64,000 bases of DNA from Paratrimastix pyriformis (Eukaryota > Preaxostyla > Paratrimastigidae), in NCBI GenBank assembly GCA_027972325.1, contig JAPMOS010000035.1:222501-286500 (forward strand). The letters run 5' to 3'. The notes under the pieces are model-generated. The model did not search any database, had not been told where the DNA came from, and was given only the letters and a program-made list of their open reading frames with translations. Position numbers and translations under genes: made by a program. The stretch's first letter is position 1. The number at the start of each line of letters is the position of its first letter. Of the stretch, positions 33,569 through 44,322 are shown in pieces.

Positions 33569-35734
33569 ATGTCATGTCGTGGAGCCATGGAGGACTCCTC
33601 TCGTTGCAGCAACGACACCGACACTCGACCACCCTGCCGCCAGCGCAGGATGCTCGACTATATCCTCTCCGAGAGGTATGCCGGCCAGGAAACTTGGCGT
33701 TGTCCGGCTGTCTGTGCCATGAAACATCCATATTCTCATCATAAAGTTGTGTCCCCACGGACCTGTTTGCCATCACTCATCTCTTCCTTGGTTGTCTAGT
33801 GTCATGCACACTTCGAAAATCCTGTTTCCTTATCTTGTGGTCTGCACCAAGGTTATTATTGAATACATCTCGGTGGCTTCCTTTGAAGGTGATGTGATTT
33901 GCAGAGATTGCGCGACTGTCATTGACAGCGTGTGTGTCACTTGCCACGAAAAAGTTACCGACCAGTCTGAGATTCGACACCTCGCCCCCAATACGACTAC
34001 ATCCCCCGGTAGATTTCCCCCGGCCCGGCTGATCCAAAAGATTGTGGAGACCGTGCAGTGTCACTGCCCCAACAAAGCCCTGGGCTGCAACGTGCCGCTG
34101 GGGGCGCTGGTGGTGGAGCGGCACCTCCGCGAGGAGTGCGAGTGGCGCGAGGAGGAATGCCCCCGGTGCCACCAGCTGGTGCGCCACGCTGAGATGGGGC
34201 GACACCAGGAAACCACATGCGCTGGGAAGCATGTCTGTCTCCATCGCTTCACTGCTCTATCACCCAAATCACATCCTGCGCCCATTCCGGACATTGGCTC
34301 AGCCGCCCGATGACCGTCTCCCCACTTATCTCTCGCCGACAGATTGCCTGCGGGTACGCGGATGTGGGCTGCCCGACCAGCTGCCCGCAGGGCGACATGG
34401 CCGCCCACGAAGTTGCAGCAGTGGTGGCCCACACGGGCTTGCTCAGGCAGCAGCTGGCAGCCACCTCCCAGCAGCTCGCCCAGACCAGGCAGGAACTCGC
34501 GGCCACTCGGGAGGAACTCGCTCAGACCAAGGGCGAGCTTGCAACTGCCAAGGCCCTCACCACGCAGACCCAACAGGAGTTCGCCTCTGCCAAGGCCGAC
34601 CTCAAGGGCGAGCTCAAGGGGGACCTCGCCCAGACCCGGCAGGAGCTCACATCCGACCTCGCCCAGACCAAGGGTGAGCTTACAACCGCCAAGAGGGATC
34701 TCGCACAGACCCGGACGGAGCTCACAGCCACCAAGACCGACCTCGCCCAGACCCGGCAGGAGGTCACAGCCACCAAGGCCGACCTCGCACCCACCAAGAG
34801 GGACCTCGCCCAGACCCGGCAGGAGCTCACAGCCACCAAGGCCGACCTCGCCCAGACCAAAGGCGAGCTTGCAACGATTAAGGGGACTCTCACACAAACC
34901 CGACAGGAACTCGTGACCACCAAGGGCGACCTCGCCCAAACCCGCACCCGACTCGACCAGGTGGAGGCTTCCTTGCCGCAAACCAGGCAAGAGCTCGCCG
35001 AATTGGCTGAGCGGGTCGGCCGGGTCATGCCCCATTCGCTGTGCTCTGAGCTGACAGCGAGCGGCAATTCGTACCATTCGATCTGCTTCAACGTGAAGAA
35101 CAAGAGCACGAGCCGCCTTCGGATCAGGACGATCAGCTTCGCGCGCCAAAACGACCACAGGAACGTCCACGTCCGGGTCCGTCGAATCGCATGCCCTTTG
35201 CGCACCGATTTCTCCTTCTCCTTCCCCAGATCTTCTGCACGAAGGACCAACATCGCGGCTTCGAACCGGCAACGGATGCCGATCACTGGCAGCTGCTTGC
35301 TGAGGGCCATCGTGATTTCACCGATTACAAGGGGGGCCGGACCGGCATCAGCTCCTTCCCACTCGCCTTGCAGCCGGTTCTCGATGCGGACGACCTAATG
35401 GGCTTCTGGATCCAAACCGACGATGCCTATGGTCTGCGAGCAGCACGAATGGCTCCCCTCTCACTCCCTTGGCTGGGCGCAGGTGTTGAGTATGGCAACG
35501 AAGTTCCTCTCGGGACGGTCTCCATGCAGGACGACAACCTTGTGGTCCGCCTCCTGGTTCTTTTGTCTCGTTTGTCTCGCTCCACGTCGCTTCGGACTCC
35601 TCTCCTGTCCCACGCGTTCTTCTCCCTTTTTTTAGGTGATGGCTGGCCCTCGCGGGGATTCGAGCACGCCTTTCACATCGCGGGGCTCCAGCCGTAAATT
35701 GACCGGCACCGTTATCGACTACGAGCTGGCATAG
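33569..35734 (+). CDS. RING and TRAF-type zinc finger coiled-coil protein
   Basis: The start is ATG 33569 (or 33587). Exon 1 ends with WRCPA (about 33710); exon 2 (about 33800) reads CHAHFENPVSLSC; exon 3 continues GDVICRDCATVID then CVTCHEKV. Together these form a RING-type C-x2-C...C-x2-C finger. Next are TRAF-type zinc fingers (QCHCPNKALGCNVPLG, HLREECEWREEECPRCHQLV) and CGYADVGCPTSCPQGDMAAH after an intron. About 200 residues of coiled coil follow, built from repeats of LAQTRQELTATKADLAQTK (34440-35010). A C-terminal beta-rich domain over several exons (35040-35734) includes TKDQHRGFEPATDADHWQLL, VEYGNEVPLGTVSMQDDN and LTGTVIDYELA, then TAG 35732-35734. RING/TRAF proteins are usually cytosolic ubiquitin ligases or adaptors. 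The RING is related to the three minus-strand genes at 53-61 kb, but the C-terminal domain differs. Confidence 0.75.
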
Positions 35735-36259
35735 ACCGCTGTTCAAAATCGGGACCGACTCGTCAAACAGTGCAACAGGACCTTTGCGAGGTGCCTCACT
35801 CTCTTTGTTCATCAGCCAGCAGACATTTGACAATCCGCGGGGAGAGCCGCAAAAGGGGTCATGTTGTTGTGGGCCCATCCGGCCAGCCACCGAAAAACAG
35901 CCACAAAAAGAGAGGCAAAGTGCAGAGTCGAAATGAACAGTGGCGGGTGGCCGGAAGGAGGAAGGGAAGGAAGGGAGGGAGGGAGGGAAGGAAGGGAGGA
36001 AGGGGCGGGGGAGCCGCAAAACGCGGGAGAGGAATTGGCGATCCGATTGGATGGGGGAGGTGCGCGGCAGCAAAACAGTGCCCAGCCGCGCCCGAAAGGA
36101 GGGGAGGGGAGGAGGAAGGTTTGTTTGCACAAAACGCACACCAAACACCACCAGGATGAAGAGAAGGAGAAGGCGCCATTCGCTCATCACAAAGGCGCCC
36201 CCGCAACGGACGTGCGGGCGGGACACCTCTTGGCGCACCGATTGCACGTATTGACAGCC
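35735..36259. other. spacer with GGAAG repeats
   Basis: GGAAGGGAGG-type purine repeats lie at 35960-36010. A minus-strand frame stays open here and could hold the last exon of the T1-domain gene, but nothing in it is recognisable. Confidence 0.4.
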
Positions 36260-38686
36260 ACCAACGGTATCGGACTTCGCCGTCTCAGCCAATGCACCCG
36301 CGGTGATGGACTGGGGGGGCCGGGTCACGGTGCGGGGCGCACCTGGAGGATGGACGGGACGAGGACTTCGAGCCCGTAGAAACCGGCCTCCTCGAGGAGG
36401 TCATCCACTTGGGTCACGGGCGGCGCGGGGTGCAGGCCACTCGTGGGGGCTCCGTGCCGGAGCCATTTCAGGATGGGCCTGCGTGCAAAACAGCGGGCGG
36501 GGGGGGGGGGGGGGGGGGGGGGGGAGGAGGGACGATCAGACAGGAAGTTCGCTGTTTGGTCCTCGGTTCACCAACCCGCTCTCGGCTGATATGGGGGCGT
36601 TGTGTCTGTGCCTATGCCTGCCGATGCCTCCAAAGTGGGTGACGGACCGAAAGAGGGCCCCGTCCCGGTCCAGAAACACCGTCGGCCCGGCCACAAGGCC
36701 GCCACCCCCGCTGCTGCCCGTCTCGATCGCCTCATTCTGCCGTTGCTGCAGTTGTTGTTGTTGTTGTTGGTTCGGATGGCGCAGCATGGGCTCCTCAGGC
36801 AGCCACATTGCACCGGCGGGCAGTTCGGGCAGCGGGGCGCCGCCTCGGGTCCCGACGGCCACCACCACCACCTGGGCCACGAGATGCAGAAGCGACCCGG
36901 GCGGGGCGGCGAGGAGCGTGGTGGCCAAGGTCTCGACCCGGGTCCCGCCAATGTCCAGCCGGACGACCACCCGGGCGGCGGCGGGCGGGGCATGCTGGTC
37001 GGCGGGCGGGGTGCAGGTGGTGGCGGGGAAGATGACCGGGGCACCGTAGACCACGGGGATTGCCGCTGCTGCTGCGGCCGGGGGATGAGCAGGCGGTGGT
37101 GGCAGGTGGCTGAAGGCAGGCGAGGGCGTCTCATCGAGATCAACGCGGGTTGGGCGGGTTGAGGGCGGGCCCATGGCGATGACGGGCGGGGGTTCCATCA
37201 AGTCAATGGTGGCGGGGGCAGTCATGGCTGCTGGTGGAACGGAAGGGGCTGGGACATGGGCGGGAGCGGAAGAGGAGGGTGGTGGGGCTGGGACATGGGC
37301 GGGATGCTGCTGCTGCTGCTGCTGTGGTTGTGGCTGCCCAGTGGGGACACTGGGTGCGGGAGCGTGGGCGGGCGCGGGCACGGCAAGGGACGAGAGCCCA
37401 AGATACCCCGCCATCGCGGCCGCGTGGGAGACGGCAGGGCCCGACGGGACAGGCTGCATCGTGATCTGAGGTGAGGGCGCCGGGCGGTGGGCCGGGGTGG
37501 GGCCGGTGGAATGTTGATGTTGATGCTGTTGTTGATGTTGTTGATGCTGATGCTGATGCTGATGCTGATGCATGGGATCGTCGGCCGGGGGAGCGACGGC
37601 AGCAGCGGCGGTGGCGGCAGGCTCGGCCCCGGGTGGCGGCGGTGTGGCTCCGTCGGCTCCAAAGATCAGCCGGGCGAAGGCTGGGCCGACGAGGGACGAT
37701 GGGGGCTGGGCGGCCGGGGCGGCGGTGGTGGCAGGGGCACGGGGGGTCGTGGGCGGGCGCGCGGCAGCGGCGGCGGATCCGCCAGTGGTGCCACGGGGCG
37801 TGACGGGAGGCGCGGGTGCGGGCTGCTGCTGCTGGGGCTGGGTGGGGCCACCCCGGGGTGTGGCGGGTTGGGCGGCGGGGGCAGTTTGCTGGGACGTCCC
37901 GCGAGGTGTGGCGGGCGGCGGGGGCGGCGGCGGGGCGGTGCTGGGTGCAGCCCCGCTAGTCGCTGGGAGTTTGGAGGTGGGCAGTTTGGGGCTGGTGGTG
38001 GTGGTGGCACCGGGCCGATCACCCACTTGTAGCACATCCAGGAGAGGGACGAGCCGAACAGGGTGAACCCGGCCGGGGAGCGGTGGCGGTGGCGGTGGCA
38101 GTGACGGCCGGTCGGTGGGCAGGGACGGGGGCGGGTTGTGGGGCTGGGGTCGAGGTGGTGGCGGTGGCGGTGGCGGGGCAGGGGCAGTGGTGGCGGCGGA
38201 CGATTCCATGCCCACCAGCCGAGGGGCATTTGGGGTGCGGGGTGGGGGTGGGGTTGGCGGGTGCGGGTGCGGGAGGCGGAGGAGGGAGGGAGCCGCGGGT
38301 GGGTTGGAGGTGGCCGCCACGGCGGGGGCGAGTGCAGAGGCGGAACTGGGTGTGTGTGTGTGGGGGGGGGGGGGGGGGGGGGGGTATGGGGGGACAGAGG
38401 GGCAGATCGTATGAGAGACGGAATGAGAATGATGATGATTGGATTGTGATGATGAATGATGACTCGATGTTGATGGCTGGATGGATGTCTGGATGGTGAT
38501 GATTGGACGATGCTGATGATGCTGATGATGACGGCAGGAGGGAAGGAGGAGGGCCCGAGACGGGGGCGGGATGTGGTGAAGGGTTGGGGCTGGGGCTGGG
38601 ACTGGGACTGGGGCTGGGGCTGAGGTGGGGCTGGGGGCTGGGGCTGGGGCTGGGGCGGCTGGGGGCGGACTCTCTGGGCGACTCAT
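36260..38686 (-). CDS. Pro-rich protein with K+-channel tetramerisation (T1/BTB) domain
   Basis: The likely start is ATG 38684-38686 ([18 protein letters not shown]). Most of the frame is low complexity, rich in Pro, Ala, Gln and His, with repeated TPRG motifs (PATPRG, PPVTPRGTTG, RPPTTPRAP) at about 37930-37740. The C-terminal part (about 37000-36650) reads ARVVVRLDIGGTRVETLATT then VFLDRDGALFR. An intron (GTCCGT to GCAG) joins this to PILKWLRHGAP and VDDLLEEAGFYGLEVL (36485-36355). That is a T1/BTB domain (LNVGG, DRDGxLFRxILxxLR, EAxFYGL), as in KCTD adaptor proteins and Kv channels. No TM segments follow, so a KCTD-like cullin adaptor is more likely than a channel. A CAT/CA-rich stretch at about 38555-38345 is an intron. 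The 3' end is not resolved. Confidence 0.65.
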
Positions 38687-39258
38687 GCCGGCGGACGATG
38701 CGCCAGCGAAGGAGGCCGAGAGGGCAGCCTGCTCGGGCCGCAGTCGGAGTGGGGAGACAGAGAGAGAGGTGAGACCTTTCCTTGTCTGGCGGAAAGGAGT
38801 CCACTGAAAATGCCCGTCATCCAGTGACGGGGGGGGGGGGGGGGGGGGGGGGCTGGGCTTATATCGGCTTTGCCACAACAACCGAATTTTGATCCCAAGT
38901 GCAAGTTTGGCCTCTCTCTCTGTGCCATCGCAAGGCAAGAGGTCTTGGCTCAACGAGGTCTTGCTTGTGTCAACAATAGCAAGCTACTGCCCCATCCGTT
39001 TTCTCCACCGTCCGCTCTTTCCCATTCCACTGTTTCAATTCCCCGACCTTCTTTTCCACCGAACCAGATCCCCATCCGCTCGTTCTTCTTCCTCCTGCGC
39101 TGCCCTCTCCGGCTGGCCGATTCTCCACCGATCGCCACGCTTCCTTTACAACACCTTCTTCCGTCTGGTCCGTCCCCACAGCTCCTCCATTTCCGATACA
39201 GCAGCCATCCCCGCCCGCAAGCCAGCCCCTGATCATGTCGCCCAAGTCCACACCCATT
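38687..39258. other. spacer up to the transposon, with G-run
   Basis: A G-run lies at 38829-38852. No convincing gene was seen. The last three bases (39256-39258, ATT) are the left target-site duplication of the adjacent transposon. Confidence 0.5.
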
Positions 39259-39285
39259 AGACTTTCGGTAAAAAAACGGAAATGG
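39259..39285 (+). repeat. left terminal inverted repeat of the Harbinger-like element
   Basis: AGACTTTCGGTAA, then an A-rich spacer and GGAAATG. It pairs with 42038-42064. The first 13 bases match with one mismatch. Confidence 0.75.
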
Positions 39286-39560
39286 GTGCAAACAGTGGAA
39301 TTGTGTGTAAACAGCGGAAATGAACCCGAATGGACGAAATCAGCGCAAACAGTGGAAAACGGTGGAAACAGACGAAATTTGTGAAAAAGTCAGTTTTTTT
39401 TGTGCAAACGGAAACGAAACGAAAAAAAAAACGAAACGAACAAGAAAACGAAACGAACGAAAAACCAAACGAACGAAAAAACCAAACGAACGAAAACGAA
39501 GTCGAACGGAGAAAGTCGGACAGAACCGTGGTTGGGATGTTTCCCCGCTTTCGGGCGAAT

Positions 39561-39782
<222 letters not shown>

Positions 39783-39783
39783 C

Positions 39784-40708
39784 TCACCAATCCAGATAGA
39801 TTGAACGACTCGCTTGAGTGGGTTCCAGGTAATTCCAGATATTAACCACGTTGCAGACAACCAAAAGAGCGGGCTTATGCAAAAAAAGTCTGTTCCTCCA
39901 AGGACTTGAGAAAGCGGAGAAGGACTTGACTCTGGAGAAGTAGTGTTCTACATTGGCACGAACCATCCGATGCCGAAAGTTGTGTTGTTGATCAGCATCC
40001 GTGAGTTCACCACCCGGTGCTCGTTTCTTCGGCAAGACTGCCCGGCGGAACCCCACGTACCCCAAGTCCGCGACCACCTCCTCGCCTGGTTGAAGTGCAG
40101 TGTCAAGGTCGGCCACGATTGTGCTGTCGTGGGCTGCGCCACGGACAGGCCCATTGATCCAGACGCACAGGCCATCCTCGAGCCTGGTTGCAAATTCGTA
40201 CTGATGGAGTGGAGGTGACACATGAGGTTTTTGGCGATAGGCTGACCTTGATGCCGTGAAAATGATGTTTCCCTGAGTAGAACAGTCGTTGCCCGTGGAG
40301 AGGGCGCCGAATTTCAAATTCAGAACAGTCAATCGCGGTCAGAGCAGCCCGATATGGTTCGGCTTGTGGAGGAACTTGTTGAAACCTCCGTTCGAAGTCG
40401 ATTTCTTTTAAAAGATTCGCGAGAACGAAAATTGAGCTCTGGATCCGGCACCTGTAGGTTTTTGGGGTGACTCTCATGATTAATGCTCCCACTTCTTCTT
40501 TGGGGTAGACTTCAAAAAGGAATATTCAAGAGCAATTCGATGGATCCAGACCTTTCAAAAAAAAGAGAACTTCGAGCAAATTCGAAAGAGGGAAGCGATA
40601 TTTGCGGATAATAAAATCACAACAAAACGGAGGAATACCAAAGTAGGCCCTGAATTGGGTTTCCGATTTCACACCCCAGAAAGAACGGGATCGCACGAGA
40701 GAATTCAT
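39784..40708 (-). CDS. Harbinger/IS5-type DDE transposase (DDE_Tnp_4), with two introns
   Basis: Start ATG is 40706-40708 and stop 39784-39786. Exon 1 ends EVLFFLK at an intron of about 42 bases (GTCTGGATCC to TTTGAAG), continuing VYPKEEVGALIMRVTPKTY. A second intron (GTCAGCCTAT to CCATCAG, about 40240-40190) joins HHFHGIK to YEFATRLEDGLCVWI. The catalytic triad looks present: D in LTAIDCSEFEIRRP, D in VVADLGYVGFRR, and E in VRANVEHYFSRVKSF. RLFYSGKHHFHG is the family's conserved segment between D1 and D2. The frame is open throughout the exons. Transposases of this family excise and insert by cut and paste with a Myb-like partner. The element could be active, recently active, or domesticated like HARBI1. 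Confidence 0.8.
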
Positions 40709-40734
40709 GATAGTCTCAATTCCCCTGGTTAGTG

Positions 40735-41620
40735 ATGGAAGCAAAAAAAGAAGATCAAGATCAAGATCAAGACCGTGAGCAAGAAGAACAAGAAGTCCCC
40801 ACTATTCAAGATGACGACGAGGATGATTCTGACGTCCCGAAAAAACGTCCTCGGGTCTGGGCAGATCTGCCCACACTTTTGATATTCAAAACTTCAACAG
40901 CAAAATCGTTGGCAAGTCTCCGAGGTCAAACAATTGGCCAAATTGGTGCAAAAGGGCCTCACACCAGTCGAAATTCACGATACTGGCCTCTTGAAAAAAA
41001 GCCGGAGACAAGTTCTTGACAAACTGCGGGTTTGTAATGCTTTTGCCTCTTTTCTTCCTTCACGCTATTGCAGACTCTTCGGAAACAAGGGTTGCTCTGC
41101 GGTGATGACGAAGAAGATACTCAAGTGCAAGCTCCAGATGAGGAACTCGAAGAGGAAAAGCAGAGGTCACCCGAAAAGAAACCCAAAAAAGCGCAAGTGA
41201 AAAAAGAGATGTCGAAATCTCAAAAAAAGAAAATCGAAGTGCAACTCCTAAGAGATCGTGCCAGGACTGAGTTCATAGAAAACGTTGTGAAAGGTCTGTC
41301 CCTTCTTCGACTTCTCACCATTCAACACTTTGGCAGTCTCCACAAGGAAGCCGCTTGTGTTTCCGCTCGGTTATTATTTTCAAAAGACCGAGCGAACCGT
41401 CGGTATCAGAGTTCGGCGAATTCTTGGCGCTACGTACTCTTTCAGCGCCACCCCCGGTGCAATCAAGGTTACCTGCCGGGTAGATGATGCAACACCAGCA
41501 CACGAGTTTTCATTTCCAGTCGACCTCATCGACACCGCGCACGGCTCCAAAGTGGAGAGCCCTGAAGAATTCGTCGTCTCATTTCCTTTAGTCAGTGCCT
41601 CTGCCCCTGTCGAACTATGA
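40735..41620 (+). CDS. Myb/SANT-like DNA-binding protein, probable transposon partner
   Basis: ATG 40735 lies 26 bases from the start of the divergent transposase. Exon 1 is acidic (QDQDQDREQEEQE, DDDEDDSD) and ends with the basic KKRPR, a likely nuclear localisation signal. Exon 2 (about 40910-41030) reads WQVSEVKQLAKLVQKGLTPV then RRQVLDKLR, a helix-turn-helix layout like trihelix/Myb domains. Exon 3 (about 41073-41292) is Lys/Glu-rich (EEKQRSPEKKPKKAQVKKEM). Exon 4 (about 41337-41620) codes for a compact domain with FPLGYYFQKTERTVGIRVRR and ends TGA 41618-41620. Harbinger elements encode such a protein to bring the transposase to the nucleus and to DNA ends. That role is inferred from position and layout; the C-terminal domain was not recognised. 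Confidence 0.65.
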
Positions 41621-41792
41621 ATCTTGACCGTTCCATTCTTGCGTTGTTCTTTTGGTATCTTGCGTACATCAGGAGGGGCAGTGCCCGCCTCCCGGCCCTC
41701 CACACGCACGCACACCCCTCTCGCCGCCTGCATTTGCATCCGCCCCGCCCATCTCATCTCATTCGCCCCGCCTATCTCTCATTCGCCCCGTG

Positions 41793-41886
41793 CCCTTCTC
41801 CGTTTCCGTTTCTGCACTTCTCCGTTTCCGTTTCTGCACTTCTCCGTTTCCGTTTCTGCACTTCTCCGTTTCCGTTTCTGCACTTT
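41793..41886. repeat. 22-base tandem repeat, four copies
   Basis: The unit is CTTCTCCGTTTCCGTTTCTGCA, given here only as the 20-base core TCTCCGTTTCCGTTTCTGCA. It lies in the right subterminal part of the transposon, and similar GGAAACGGA motifs occur inverted near the left end. Confidence 0.88.
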
Positions 41887-42037
41887 CTCCGATTCGTTCT
41901 GTGTCGTTTGCACAAAAAAATCGTCGTTTGCGTCGAAACCGTCGTTTGCACCAAAACTCACAGTTTGCCCCAGAATTCACCGTTAGCATCCGAATCCCCC
42001 ATTTGCACCGTTTTACGGCATTTCCGCCGATTTCCGG

Positions 42038-42064
42038 CATTTCCACCAAAATTACCGGAAGTCT
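42038..42064 (-). repeat. right terminal inverted repeat of the Harbinger-like element
   Basis: In reverse complement it reads AGACTTCCGGTAA, spacer, GGAAATG, matching the left end. ATT follows at 42065-42067. Confidence 0.75.
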
Positions 42065-42199
42065 ATTATACCACCACTTCACCCACCACTTTCCAGCAAC
42101 AAGATCATCGAACGTGCCCCAGTCTGAGTGGCCCGCAGTAGATGCACACACACACTCATCACTGTTCCCGCGGGGACAATTGGGGCCACCAGGAAAATT

Positions 42200-44208
42200 T
42201 TAAATGTGGGCAGCAGGGAACTCCGACCGGGGGTGGATACCCCCCGAAACCGTACGCTCCCCGCCGACCATGTAATCCTTATTGGAGGCCTCCGACGCCC
42301 CAATCAGGTGAGCGTAATGCAAGAACGGGGCTTCGTTAGACCTCACCGGACAAATTGGACCACCCACAGGATGGCAAGGTCAGTCCATGGCAAGATCGGA
42401 TCAATTATGGGACACCAAAAAAAAATTGTTCCGTTTTTTTTTTTTGTGCACAAAATTCCGCCCTCAAAACGGACCTGGGGGGCTGGACTTGCCCCGACGG
42501 AGGGCAGCGACCACACGGCAGCGGCGGTGGCCGGCGAGACCCCTGGGTGGCGGAGTGCGAATCGGCACGCAAGAGACGAAGTCGGTGATAGACGCCCAGG
42601 TGCTCCCAAGGTCATATCCACCCAAGGTGATTCCCACCCACCCAGGTGGTATACGCCCAGGTGATTCCTGCCCAGGTGATATCCACAGATCCAACCCGCC
42701 CGCCCCAACCGGCGTCAAGGTCAAGGCAGAGGGAGTTGCCGGCAGACCCTTGAAGAGCTCGGCGGCCATGGCGGCGCCCAGGGAGGGCGACTCGTTGGTC
42801 GGGCCGGGCGGGGTCAGGGGCAGGGTCGCACGCAGCAGGTCTGCATCACCCCCCCCCGGGAGGCAGGGACGAGATGGGGTGAGAGACGATGATTGAGTGG
42901 TGGCGATGATGCTGATGCTGACGACGAATGATGAGGGCGCGCGAGTGCAGTTGGGGTGGGGGGGGGGGGGGGGGGGATGTCGCGGCAAAGTGACGCAGCG
43001 ATCGATCGATCTGCCTCTCCCCCTCCAATCCATGTCTCCCTCCCCCCCCGCCTGGTCCAGGTGCAGTTGGCGGCGAGCTCGACGGACCCTGCTCCATGTG
43101 CTGGGCCAAGGGCGCGTTGTCGTCCTCGTCCTCATCCGACCCGGGCGACGGGTACCCCGCCGTCCCGAACCGCAGGGTGGAGGACTCGACCTCCCGCAGG
43201 CGGCTCCCGCCCGGGGGGATAGCCGCCGGTGCCGCCTGGGTCACCACCACCCCGGGGGTCATACTGACCCCCACACCTGGGGTGGGGGAGGCCACCGGGG
43301 GGGTCATGACGGTGGGCGGCATGGGCGAGTTGGTCCGGCGGGTGGCGCTGATCAGCGGGGGGGTCGACATCTCCGGGGGGATGCCGTTCGACGGGTGGCG
43401 GGCATGCCGGGCCGAGGTGGGCATGGGTGGGCCCAGGGGGAAGGCCATGGGCGGGGTGGGGGTCCCGACGGGGGCAGGCAGGTTCGCCGACGAGGCCAGG
43501 AGGGGTCCACCTGGGGGGGTGGAGACCGGGGTATTGATCACGACCGGGGTGGCCGATGGGGACCTGTGTGGATATAACTTGGGGGTGAAGCAGGCCACAG
43601 ATGGGGAATGAGGTTACAGACACGGGGCGATGGGGGTGTGGCGTGGAGCTCGCGCTGCCCTGCGGGGAGGGTCCGAGACCGGGGGATGCGATATGATTGT
43701 CATCACCCACGGGGAATGCCTCCGGAAGGGGCATATTCTTGGAAGCCCATTTTTTAAGGACATACTTCGTTCGAATAAAATTCTCCCGTCCACTGCAGAG
43801 AACAGGTGAGTGGTTTGGAGACGGCGATACGAGCAAGAGACATGGTATCTTCCGAGTCCGGGTGAGGCCGTGAAAACCCAGCGGGCATCTCGGCCTCCCA
43901 ATATTGGTTGGCACGAACATTACCGATGTTCATTGCCTTGAAAAGAGTCGAGATGATCATGCAAAGCTGGGGGTGGAGGGACTTTCACAAACCTGAATTT
44001 CATGGGGTTTCCAAACATCCAACGAAACACTTTTAACAAAGCTGTATTTCACGCCAAGTCTCCTGTGGGCTCCGCTGCAGCGCATACAAACAAAGATTCC
44101 CAAAGGCACAGAGGCCCAACGGGGAGCTCGGGCGCCGCAATCGGCACAATATTTATTGTCTTCATGCTTCAAAAGCTCAGCAAGCACCGGCGAAGCGACA
44201 CTGCTCAT
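42200..44208 (-). CDS. ArfGAP-domain protein
   Basis: The start is ATG 44206-44208 ([20 protein letters not shown]). The ArfGAP zinc finger is C-A-D-C, 16 residues, then C-M-R-C, followed by [20 protein letters not shown] and VWKPHEIQ; this includes the arginine finger in HRRLG. Later exons give [18 protein letters not shown] with RPHPDSED (about 43940-43870), then [17 protein letters not shown] (about 43795), completing the domain. The rest is Pro/Ser/Thr-rich and disordered (43580-43090, [20 protein letters not shown]) with [18 protein letters not shown]. Further short exons (about 42838-42690 and 42540-42480) and a last exon ending SEFPAAHI with TAA at 42200-42202 are plausible. ArfGAPs stimulate GTP hydrolysis on Arf GTPases at Golgi and endosomal membranes. 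The domain call is firm; the last two exons are tentative. Confidence 0.78.
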
Positions 44209-44322
44209 AATTTGACTCAAAAACGAGAGCGAGGGAGAGGAGGAAAAGGGTATATAACACAAAGGGACTAAGAGACTATTCGCCGCGGGCGGGTCAACTT
44301 TTCTTTCCCGTCCCCAGGCTCT

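Noticed and set aside
38970-39257. Minus-strand frame starting MGVDLGDMIRGWLAGG next to the transposon end
   Set aside because: No conserved family, and its ATG overlaps the target-site duplication. It could be a gene interrupted by the insertion, but nothing supports that.
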